A stretch of 5,698 bases of DNA from Loktanella sp. (GCA_003551805.1 PUNR01000273.1:1-5698); one strand, 5' to 3'; numbered from the stretch's first letter, positions 1 through 5,054 are shown. Notes: generated from the sequence alone by a model not told the origin. A program made the numbers and translations.

Positions 1-534
1 AAAGGCACCGTGACGCTGTCGGGCTATGAAGGGTCCGAACTGCTGGTTGCCCGTCTACTGATCGAAAGCGGCGCGGATGTGCCTTATGTTGGCACCGCCT
101 GTCCGAAAACACCGTGGTCCGCCGAAGATGCCGCATGGCTCGAAAGCCGTGGGGTGAAGGTGAAATACCGCGCCTCGCTGGAGGATGATCTGGCGGCTGT
201 GGATGCGATCAACCCCGATCTGGCGATTGGCACCACACCTGTGGTCCAGCACGCCAAGGAACGCGGCACACCAGCGCTTTATTTCACCAACCTGATTTCC
301 GCGCGGCCCCTGATGGGGCCAGCCGGTGCCGGATCGCTGGCGCAAGTCGTCAATGCGGCGATTGCGGGCAAGGAAAAGATGGACACGATGCGCGCCTTTT
401 TCGAAGGCGTGGGTCATGGCGATACCGCAGGTGTCTGGGAAGGCGCGCCCAACCTGCGCCCCGATTTCCGTGCGATGCATCAGAAAAAGCTCGACAAGCA
501 GGCGCGTGCGGCTGCGGCGGAGCAGATGATATGA
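1..534 (+). CDS. bchY: BchY, chlorophyllide a oxidoreductase subunit Y (C-terminal 177 residues, 5' end outside window)
   Basis: The frame is open from base 1 to a TGA at 532-534, so the N-terminal part lies upstream; the GTG at 10 is an internal valine, not a start. BchY is one of the two nitrogenase MoFe-like subunits (with BchZ) of chlorophyllide a oxidoreductase, the BchXYZ enzyme that reduces the C7=C8 bond of ring B to make the bacteriochlorin ring in the cytoplasm. The visible part resembles the C-terminal Rossmann-like portion of this family: a glycine-rich segment with SGYEGSELL near its beginning, PDLAIGTTPVVQ and the LYFTNLISARPLMGPAG stretch. It ends in a charged, alanine-rich tail. 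The cluster cysteines reported for BchY lie in the missing N-terminal part. The call rests on family resemblance and on bchZ following 85 nt downstream in the same direction. Confidence 0.95.
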   Translation, partial: KGTVTLSGYEGSELLVARLLIESGADVPYVGTACPKTPWSAEDAAWLESRGVKVKYRASLEDDLAAVDAINPDLAIGTTPVVQHAKERGTPALYFTNLISARPLMGPAGAGSLAQVVNAAIAGKEKMDTMRAFFEGVGHGDTAGVWEGAPNLRPDFRAMHQKKLDKQARAAAAEQMI

Positions 535-554
535 TGGCGCTTGTAGCATATGTT

Positions 555-600
555 GGAGGGGGCTCTGCCCCCGCTTCGCTCCCCCGGGATATTTGGGCTC
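555..600 (+). repeat. G/C-rich palindromic element between bchY and bchZ, resembling a dispersed Rhodobacteraceae intergenic repeat
   Basis: The 85-nt bchY-bchZ spacer holds a strong hairpin: GGGGGC (558-563) pairs perfectly with GCCCCC (567-572) around a TCT loop, and GGAG (555-558) can pair with CTCC (579-582) to enclose it. It is followed by CCCCCGGGATATTTGGG (581-597). From memory, this layout (G-rich/C-rich palindrome, then CCCCGGGATATTT and a short tail) matches a repeat common between genes in Rhodobacteraceae genomes; that is recollection, not a search result. There is no U-tract, so it is not a standard terminator. It ends about 20 nt before the bchZ start codon and could affect processing or translation of bchZ. 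Confidence 0.5.
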
Positions 601-619
601 GGACGATGGGGGGTGCGGC

Positions 620-2080
620 ATGCTGATTATGGATCATGATCGGGCAGGTGGGTATTGGGGCGCGGTTTATGCGTTCTGTGCTGTCAAAGGATTGCAGGTC
701 GTCATCGACGGGCCTGTCGGTTGTGAAAACCTGCCGGTGACGTCGGTGCTGCATTATACTGACGGGCTGCCGCCGCATGAATTGCCGATTGTCGTCACCG
801 GCCTGGGTGAAACTGAGATGGGCGAAGGCACCGAGGCTGCGATGAAACGCGCGTGGGATGTGCTGGATCCGGCTTTGCCTGCCGTTGTTGTGACCGGGTC
901 GATTGCCGAGATGATCGGTGGTGGTGTCACACCGCAAGGCACCAATATCCAGCGGTTCCTGCCGCGCACGATTGACGAGGATCAATGGGAAGCCGCCGAC
1001 CGCGCGATGACCTGGATTTTCACCGAATTCGGCATGACCAAAGGCCGGATGCCGCCAGAAAAGAAGCGCGCCGAGGGCGATGCGCCCCGCGTCAACATTC
1101 TGGGTCCGATGTATGGCGCGTTCAACATGCCATCCGATCTGGCCGAGATCCGGCGTCTGATCGAAGGGATCGGGGCCGAGGTCAATATGGTGATGCCTTT
1201 GGGCGCCCATGTGGCCGAGATGCGCAATCTGGTGAATGCGGATGTGAATATCTGCATGTACCGCGAATTTGGTCGTGGCCTTTGTGAGGTGCTTAACAAG
1301 CCCTATTTGCAAGCGCCCTTCGGCATTGATTCCACCACGAAATTCCTGCGCAAGCTGGGTGAATTGACGGGGCTGGACCCTGAACCGTTCATCGAGCGCG
1401 AGAAGCATTCGACCATCAAACCCGTCTGGGATTTGTGGCGGTCAGTCACACAGGATTTCTTTGCAACGGCGGAATTCGCCATTGTCGCGAATGAAACCTA
1501 TGCCCGCGGGATCCGGCATTATCTTGAGGGTGATCTGGGCTTTCCCTGTGCCTTTGCCGTCGCACGCTGTCGCGGCAAGAAGACCAATAATGACGAAGTG
1601 CGCGCCCTGCTGCATAGCAAACGCCCGCTGATCGTCATGGGGTCGATCAACGAAAAAATGTATCTGGCCGAAATGAAGGCCGGACATGGGCCAAGCCCTG
1701 TGTTCATCCCCGCCAGTTTCCCCGGCGCTGCGATCCGGCGCGCGACTGGCACGCCGTTCATGGGCTATGCCGGTGCGACCTATGTGCTGCAAGAGGTCTG
1801 CAACGGACTGTTTGATGCGCTGTTCCATATCCTGCCGCTGGGCACCGATATGGATGCAACCGATGCCACGCTGACGCCTTTACGCCGCGATTTCCCTTGG
1901 GATGCGGATGCACAAGCCAAACTGGACGAGATCGTGGCGACACATCCAATCCTGACACGTATTTCCGCCGCCAAGTCCCTGCGCGATGCCGCAGAGCGGG
2001 CGGCGCTCGACGCCGGTAACGACAGGGTCGTGCTGGAGACCGTCGAAACACTGCAACCATCCCCTGGAGGACGCAAATGA
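620..2080 (+). CDS. bchZ: BchZ, chlorophyllide a oxidoreductase subunit Z
   Basis: Encodes 486 residues, the usual BchZ size. BchZ pairs with BchY to form the catalytic component of chlorophyllide a oxidoreductase, which receives electrons from the BchX iron protein. The N-terminus MLIMDHDRAGGYWG and the motif DGPVGCENLPVTSVLHY (residues 30-46) are typical. Cys35 in GPVGCE falls at the position reported as the BchZ ligand of the NB [4Fe-4S] cluster, which supports the ATG at 620 over a possible in-frame TTG at 593. VVVTGSIAEMIGGGVTP (89-105) and FLPRTIDEDQW (113-123) are further family motifs. Residues about 425-475 (FPWDADAQAKLDEIV onward, ending DRVVLETVE) look like the C-terminal PCP_red-type domain also found in BchB. 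The ribosome site is a weak G-run (606-612). The TGA overlaps the pufQ start, linking pigment and puf genes as in the Rhodobacter superoperon; the puf promoter is expected within this coding region but I could not place it. Confidence 0.96.
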   Translation: MLIMDHDRAGGYWGAVYAFCAVKGLQVVIDGPVGCENLPVTSVLHYTDGLPPHELPIVVTGLGETEMGEGTEAAMKRAWDVLDPALPAVVVTGSIAEMIGGGVTPQGTNIQRFLPRTIDEDQWEAADRAMTWIFTEFGMTKGRMPPEKKRAEGDAPRVNILGPMYGAFNMPSDLAEIRRLIEGIGAEVNMVMPLGAHVAEMRNLVNADVNICMYREFGRGLCEVLNKPYLQAPFGIDSTTKFLRKLGELTGLDPEPFIEREKHSTIKPVWDLWRSVTQDFFATAEFAIVANETYARGIRHYLEGDLGFPCAFAVARCRGKKTNNDEVRALLHSKRPLIVMGSINEKMYLAEMKAGHGPSPVFIPASFPGAAIRRATGTPFMGYAGATYVLQEVCNGLFDALFHILPLGTDMDATDATLTPLRRDFPWDADAQAKLDEIVATHPILTRISAAKSLRDAAERAALDAGNDRVVLETVETLQPSPGGRK

Positions 2081-2301
2081 CTGATTTTACAACAGACGCA
2101 CCGATTGCCCGGACACGGCATGCGGCCCCCAAGCGTGAATATTACGCCTATTTTGCGCTGATCTTTGTGGCGACGCTGCCGCTGGCCATCCTGACATGGC
2201 TGCTGTTTGCCGCACGCCGGATGGAACTGCCCGAACACGGGCCGATCGCCAAGGCCTGGACCCAGGCCCGGATCATCACACCGCACATCTTCAACGGATG
2301 A
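2077..2301 (+). CDS. pufQ: PufQ, small membrane protein needed for bacteriochlorophyll supply and pigment-protein assembly
   Basis: Encodes 74 residues, matching PufQ of Rhodobacter in length and pattern. A positively charged N-terminal region (about 1-21) precedes one membrane segment (about 24-46, AYFALIF through WLLFA). Then comes a conserved C-terminal part: RRMELPEHGPIAKAW (47-61) and ITPHIF (67-72), comparable to PECGPFARAW and ITPEIF in R. capsulatus PufQ. PufQ is required for normal bacteriochlorophyll levels and has been proposed to carry or shuttle tetrapyrrole intermediates; its exact chemistry is unsettled. The ATG overlaps the bchZ TGA (ATGA) and has a strong GGAGG at 2066-2070 with a 6-nt spacer, so it can be translated by coupling and by its own ribosome site. 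It is followed by 147 nt of structured leader before pufB. Confidence 0.93.
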   Translation: MTDFTTDAPIARTRHAAPKREYYAYFALIFVATLPLAILTWLLFAARRMELPEHGPIAKAWTQARIITPHIFNG

Positions 2302-2341
2302 CACGGTGGCACGACATTTGTCCTGAAAAGGGCATCGAGAC

Positions 2342-2370
2342 ATTCGTCATTCCCCCCCGGGATGACGGAT
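2342..2370 (+). promoter_or_regulatory. RNA stem-loop in the pufQ-pufB intercistronic region
   Basis: Bases 2342-2353 pair with 2359-2370 in twelve consecutive pairs, two of them G-U, around a loop of five Cs (2354-2358). No U-tract follows, so it is not an intrinsic terminator. In Rhodobacter, puf mRNA is processed between pufQ and pufB, and structure near the new 5' end helps stabilise the pufBA message. This hairpin lies about 80 nt before the pufB start and is a plausible counterpart; that role is inferred. Confidence 0.55.
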
Positions 2371-2403
2371 TGGGGCAGAGGAAGAGCTTCTGTCGTAACC
2401 CGG

Positions 2404-2420
2404 CCGCGGGGGGTGCGCGG
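2404..2420 (+). promoter_or_regulatory. Short GC stem-loop in the pufB leader
   Basis: CCGCG (2404-2408) pairs with CGCGG (2416-2420) around a seven-base G-rich loop. It lies between the longer hairpin at 2342-2370 and the pufB ribosome site (GGAG, 2438-2441). The stem is only five pairs, but all are G-C. It could be part of the structured 5' end of processed pufBA mRNA, or chance pairing in a G-rich stretch. Confidence 0.3.
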
Positions 2421-2448
2421 TGTCGGCACTTATTTTTGGAGACAAAAC

Positions 2449-2607
2449 ATGGCTGACAAGACTGACCTTTCTTTCACAGGTCTCACTGATGAGCAGGCCC
2501 AAGAGCTGCACGCAGTATATATGAGCGGCTTCACGATCTTCACGATCGTCGCTGTCGTTGCGCATATCCTGACGTATATCCGGCTTCCTTGGTTCAACTG
2601 GTCTTAA
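2449..2607 (+). CDS. pufB: PufB, light-harvesting 1 (B870) beta polypeptide
   Basis: Encodes 52 residues with the canonical N-terminus MADKTDLSFTGLTDEQAQEL, nearly identical to Rhodobacter LH1 beta. One membrane helix spans about 24-45. His39 (VVAHI) is the bacteriochlorophyll ligand; His21 is the second conserved histidine, and Trp48 is the conserved residue nine positions after the ligand that hydrogen-bonds the pigment acetyl group. Two features differ from the R. sphaeroides and R. capsulatus sequences I remember: Arg replaces the Trp at position 45, and the protein ends PWFNWS rather than at PWF. The start has a good GGAG (2438-2441) with a 7-nt spacer. PufB and PufA pair as alpha/beta units of the LH1 ring around the reaction centre. 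pufA follows after 14 nt. Confidence 0.97.
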   Translation: MADKTDLSFTGLTDEQAQELHAVYMSGFTIFTIVAVVAHILTYIRLPWFNWS

Positions 2608-2621
2608 AAGGAACACACAGA

Positions 2622-2774
2622 ATGGCACAATTTTACAAAATCTGGCTGATCTTCGATCCACGCCGCGTTTTCGTTGCACAGGGCGTGTTTCTTTTCCTGC
2701 TGGCGGCGATGATTCACCTCGTCCTGCTGAGCAATGAAAGCACAAACTGGTTCCAGCGCGCCTTTGGCGGCTGA
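2622..2774 (+). CDS. pufA: PufA, light-harvesting 1 (B870) alpha polypeptide
   Basis: Encodes 50 residues beginning MAQFYKIWLIFDPRRVFVAQ, the classic LH1 alpha start. The single membrane helix covers about 14-37. His32 (AMIHL) ligates bacteriochlorophyll, and Trp43, eleven residues later, fits the conserved hydrogen-bond donor to the acetyl group. The C-terminus stops at QRAFGG, about eight residues shorter than the 58-residue R. sphaeroides precursor. The AAAAGGAA stretch at 2606-2613 serves as ribosome site and overlaps the pufB TAA stop, so the two antenna chains are probably translated in a coupled, roughly 1:1 way. The stop is followed by the strong intercistronic hairpin that normally separates abundant pufBA mRNA from scarcer pufLMX mRNA. 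Confidence 0.97.
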   Translation: MAQFYKIWLIFDPRRVFVAQGVFLFLLAAMIHLVLLSNESTNWFQRAFGG

Positions 2775-2795
2775 TCAGGCTTTTCGCTTAATATC

Positions 2796-2826
2796 GCTAC
2801 GGGCGGAACTTTGATCCGCCCGCGGC
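2796..2826 (+). promoter_or_regulatory. pufA-pufL intercistronic mRNA-stabilising hairpin
   Basis: CGGGCGGA (2800-2807) pairs perfectly with TCCGCCCG (2815-2822) around a seven-base loop. After one A/C mismatch the stem extends with G-C, C-G and T-G pairs (2796-2798 with 2824-2826). No U-tract follows. In R. capsulatus and R. sphaeroides a hairpin at exactly this place blocks 3'-5' exonucleases, so that pufBA mRNA outlives pufLMX mRNA and antenna exceeds reaction centre. Same location and stronger-than-background pairing make the same role likely here. Confidence 0.8.
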
Positions 2827-2846
2827 AAACATCGACATCGACGATC

Positions 2847-2880
2847 ACAGGGCGCACCCGAACGGGGATGCAGGGCCTGT
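2847..2880 (+). promoter_or_regulatory. Second, imperfect hairpin in the pufA-pufL gap
   Basis: ACAGG (2847-2851) pairs with CCTGT (2876-2880). Inside it, GCACCC (2854-2859) pairs with GGG (2864-2866) and TGC (2869-2871), with a two-base bulge and a GAAC loop. It ends nine bases before the pufL ribosome site. It may assist the upstream hairpin or shape access to the pufL start. Confidence 0.45.
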
Positions 2881-2900
2881 AGACATATGGAGTTATGAAG

Positions 2901-3734
2901 ATGGCACAGCTCAGCTTCGAAAGAAAATACCGGGTCCGTGGCGGGACATTGGTAGGCGGAGATCTGTTCGACTTCTGGGTGGGGCCATTTTACGTTGGCT
3001 TCTTTGGAGTCGTGACGTTCTTTTTCGCCGTCCTTGGGACGATTTTGATTTTTTACGGGGCCAGCCAAGGCCCGACATGGAACCCGTGGTTGATTTCCAT
3101 CAACCCGCCACCATTGGAATACGGCCTTGGTGCCGCACCATTGCTGGACGGGGGCCTTTGGCAGATTATCACGCTGTGTGCGGTCGGCGCTTTCGTCGGC
3201 TGGATGATGCGTGAAGTTGAAATCTGCCGCAAACTGGGGATCGGCTATCATGTGCCTTTCGCCTTTGGTGTCGCGATCTTCGCCTATGTTACGCTGGTCA
3301 TCATTCGCCCGGCCCTGATGGGCGCTTGGGGGCATGGCTTTCCTTACGGGATTTTCAGCCACCTCGATTGGGTGAACAACGTGGGCTATGCTTACGGCAA
3401 CTTCCACTACAATCCTGCGCATATGGTGGCGATCAGCTTCTTCTGGATCACGGCTGTGGCGCTTGCGTTGCACGGGTCGCTGGTTCTGTCGGCGGTCAAC
3501 CCCAGCAAGGGTGCCAAAACCATCGCATCGCCCGATCATGAAGACACGTATTTCCGCGATCTGATCGGCTATTCGATCGGGCCACTGGGCATCCACCGTC
3601 TGGGCTTGTTTCTGGCACTTATGGCCGGTTTCTGGAGCGCGGTTTGTATCGTCATTTCCGGCACGATCTGGTTCGAAGAATGGATCGTCTGGTGGGATTG
3701 GTACTATGAACTGCCTTGGTGGGTAGACCTGTAG
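2901..3734 (+). CDS. pufL: PufL, photosynthetic reaction centre L subunit
   Basis: Encodes 277 residues with five membrane helices. I chose the ATG at 2901 (MAQLSFERKYRV) because GGAG at 2889-2892 has an 8-nt spacer to it; the in-frame ATG at 2895 is only 2 nt from that site. Numbering with Met as 1, His154 and His174 match the accessory and special-pair bacteriochlorophyll ligands L153 and L173. His169 matches L168, His191 and His232 match the iron ligands L190 and L230, and Glu214, Asp215 and Ser225 match the QB proton-path residues L212, L213 and L223. Glu105 matches L104 near the bacteriopheophytin, and Tyr163 matches Tyr L162. Oddities: Trp182 where L181 is Phe in the well-studied reaction centres, one extra residue between Pro201 and Pro211, and an end at PWWVDL, six residues short of the R. 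sphaeroides tail. The TAG stop lies within the pufM Shine-Dalgarno sequence. Confidence 0.98.
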   Translation: MAQLSFERKYRVRGGTLVGGDLFDFWVGPFYVGFFGVVTFFFAVLGTILIFYGASQGPTWNPWLISINPPPLEYGLGAAPLLDGGLWQIITLCAVGAFVGWMMREVEICRKLGIGYHVPFAFGVAIFAYVTLVIIRPALMGAWGHGFPYGIFSHLDWVNNVGYAYGNFHYNPAHMVAISFFWITAVALALHGSLVLSAVNPSKGAKTIASPDHEDTYFRDLIGYSIGPLGIHRLGLFLALMAGFWSAVCIVISGTIWFEEWIVWWDWYYELPWWVDL

Positions 3735-3747
3735 GAGGGTATGAAAA

Positions 3748-4674
3748 ATGGCTGAATATCAGAATATCTTCACGCAAGTCCAAGTTCAGGGCCCCGCCGA
3801 GATGGGGGTGATGGCAGATGCCACCACGATGAGCGAACGCACCAAGCGCGCACGTTTTTCCACCCTGTTCGGCTTGTTCGGCAATGCTCAGGTAGGTCCT
3901 GTCCATCTTGGGGCTTACGGTCTTGTCGCTGTCATCGGCTTTGCGGCATGGTTCTTCATTATCGGGATGAATTTCTGGGCGCAGGTCGATTATAGCCCGG
4001 GTCTGTTCTTCCGCGACCTGTTCTGGCTGTCGCTGGAACCACCGGGACCACAATATGGCTTGGGCTTTGCGCCGCTTGCTGAAGGCGGATGGTGGCTGAT
4101 CGCCAGCTTCTTCTTTCTGGTCGGTTGCTGCGCTTGGTGGATCCGTACCTATAACCGCGCCAAGGCGCTGGGGATGGGTCTGCATGTGGCTTATGCCTTT
4201 GCCGCGCTGTTGTGGTTGATCTTTGTGCTGAACCTGATCCGTCCGATCCTGCTCGGATCATGGAGCGAGGCTGTCCCTTACGGTATCTTCTCGCATCTGG
4301 ACTGGACTAACCTGTTCTCGATCACGCATGGCAACCTGTTCTACAACCCGTTCCACGCGCTTTCGATCGTGTTCCTTTATGGCTCGGCTTTGCTGTTCGC
4401 CATGCACGGCGCAACGATCCTTGCGGTCAGCCGCTTTGGCGGTGAACGCGAGATCGAACAGATCGTTGATCGTGGCACGGCATCCGAACGGGCCGCCTTG
4501 TTCTGGCGCTGGACCATGGGCTTCAACGCCACGATGGAAGGTATCCATCGCTGGGCCTGGTGGTTTGCAGTTCTCACACCGCTGACAGGTGGTATCGGGA
4601 TCCTGCTGTCCGGCACGGTTGTGGACAATTGGTTCGTCTGGGCACAAATCCACGGCTATGCGCCCTTAGACTGA
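3748..4674 (+). CDS. pufM: PufM, photosynthetic reaction centre M subunit
   Basis: Encodes 308 residues, the same length as R. sphaeroides PufM, starting MAEYQNIFTQVQVQGP. Five membrane helices are evident. With Met as 1, His183 and His203 match the bacteriochlorophyll ligands M182 and M202. His220, Glu235 and His267 match the iron ligands M219, M234 and M266. Tyr211 matches Tyr M210, key to primary electron transfer. Trp253 matches the QA-site Trp M252, and Leu215 matches M214. Ala204 replaces Gly M203. The segment from about 166 to 292 (RPILLGSWSEAVPYG through LLSGTVVD) is almost unchanged from Rhodobacter. AGGAGGG (3733-3739) is the ribosome site and includes the end of the pufL stop codon. 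An ATG at 3741 is out of frame and closes after four codons. With PufL and PufH (encoded elsewhere) it forms the membrane reaction centre that reduces ubiquinone. Confidence 0.98.
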   Translation: MAEYQNIFTQVQVQGPAEMGVMADATTMSERTKRARFSTLFGLFGNAQVGPVHLGAYGLVAVIGFAAWFFIIGMNFWAQVDYSPGLFFRDLFWLSLEPPGPQYGLGFAPLAEGGWWLIASFFFLVGCCAWWIRTYNRAKALGMGLHVAYAFAALLWLIFVLNLIRPILLGSWSEAVPYGIFSHLDWTNLFSITHGNLFYNPFHALSIVFLYGSALLFAMHGATILAVSRFGGEREIEQIVDRGTASERAALFWRWTMGFNATMEGIHRWAWWFAVLTPLTGGIGILLSGTVVDNWFVWAQIHGYAPLD

Positions 4675-4685
4675 GGAGAGAGACA

Positions 4686-4976
4686 ATGAAAAACGACAAC
4701 ATCCTCGAGATGAACACGAAAACCAGATTGACCGCCGACATCACCTTTTTGATGCTCAAAGGCGCGGGCTATGCGGCGATCGTTGTTCTGGCGATGTGGT
4801 TCTTTGTAGCTGCTTTCGCCGCAATCGGTCGGGCCTTGCCGGAAGAGGCGCGTATGGCTGCCGATCCGATCAACCGGCCCGCACCAGCGGTACAGATGGT
4901 TGCCGATCCTGTGGCGGATGACCCTGTGGCAGAAGATGATGCCATGGACGATGCCGCACCGGCCATCGCCGACTGA
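4686..4976 (+). CDS. pufX: PufX, quinone-gate subunit of the RC-LH1 core complex
   Basis: Encodes 96 residues, longer than PufX of R. sphaeroides (82) or R. capsulatus (78). A polar N-terminus with NTKTRL resembles NPKTNL of R. sphaeroides. The LMLKGAGYA motif (22-30) parallels MMKGAGWAG and opens one membrane helix (about 23-47). IGRALP (47-52) parallels VGRMLP. PufX sits next to the reaction centre, interrupts the LH1 ring for quinone exchange, and in some species drives core dimerisation. The tail (73-96) is very acidic and contains a DPVAD/DPVAE repeat. PufX C-termini are trimmed in Rhodobacter, so part may be removed. Glycines after KGAG in the R. sphaeroides helix are replaced by Ala and bulkier residues. 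The ATG at 4686 has GAGGAG (4675-4680 region) overlapping the end of the pufM stop. PufX diverges fast, so position plus motifs carry the call. Confidence 0.9.
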   Translation: MKNDNILEMNTKTRLTADITFLMLKGAGYAAIVVLAMWFFVAAFAAIGRALPEEARMAADPINRPAPAVQMVADPVADDPVAEDDAMDDAAPAIAD

Positions 4977-4985
4977 TACACCATT

Positions 4986-5018
4986 GGGTCAGGCATGACG
5001 CGACGCTTTGCCTGATCC
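4986..5018 (+). promoter_or_regulatory. Stem-loop directly after pufX
   Basis: GGGTCAGGCA (4986-4995) pairs with TGCCTGATCC (5009-5018) over ten bases with one G-U pair and a 13-base loop. No U-tract follows, so it more likely protects the 3' end of pufLMX mRNA than terminates transcription. It begins nine bases after the pufX stop. Confidence 0.55.
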
Positions 5019-5054
5019 TTCGCTGTCGGATCACCTTTCCCTGGTCGGTCCGTC

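Noticed and set aside
593..619. In-frame TTG start giving bchZ nine extra N-terminal residues
   Set aside because: The nine extra codons come from the palindromic spacer and its tail. The family start is MLxxDHDRAGGYWG, and the ATG at 620 places the cluster cysteine at residue 35.
350..1408. Long minus-strand open frame opposite bchY and bchZ
   Set aside because: It is antisense to two well-supported genes, crosses the intergenic palindrome, shows no recognisable family and is typical of GC-rich third-position shadowing.
1900..2076. puf promoter and regulator sites (RegA, PpsR-type TGT-N12-ACA) inside the 3' end of bchZ
   Set aside because: A promoter is expected here from Rhodobacter, but I could not find a -35/-10 pair or a PpsR palindrome clear enough to claim.
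2895..2900. ATG at 2895 as pufL start
   Set aside because: Only 2 nt from the GGAG at 2889-2892; the ATG at 2901 has normal spacing and gives the conserved MAxLSFERKYRV start.
2775..3596. Long minus-strand open frame opposite pufL
   Set aside because: It mirrors the codon pattern of pufL, has no family resemblance and begins and ends without any sensible context.
4560..4685. N-terminal extension of PufX into pufM from an upstream ATG
   Set aside because: The extension is a shifted-frame reading of pufM. The ATG at 4686 has a strong ribosome site and a PufX-like N-terminus.
4734..4976. PufX read as an unrelated small membrane protein
   Set aside because: The position right after pufM and the NTKTxL, KGAG and GRxLP motifs together fit PufX better than any alternative.
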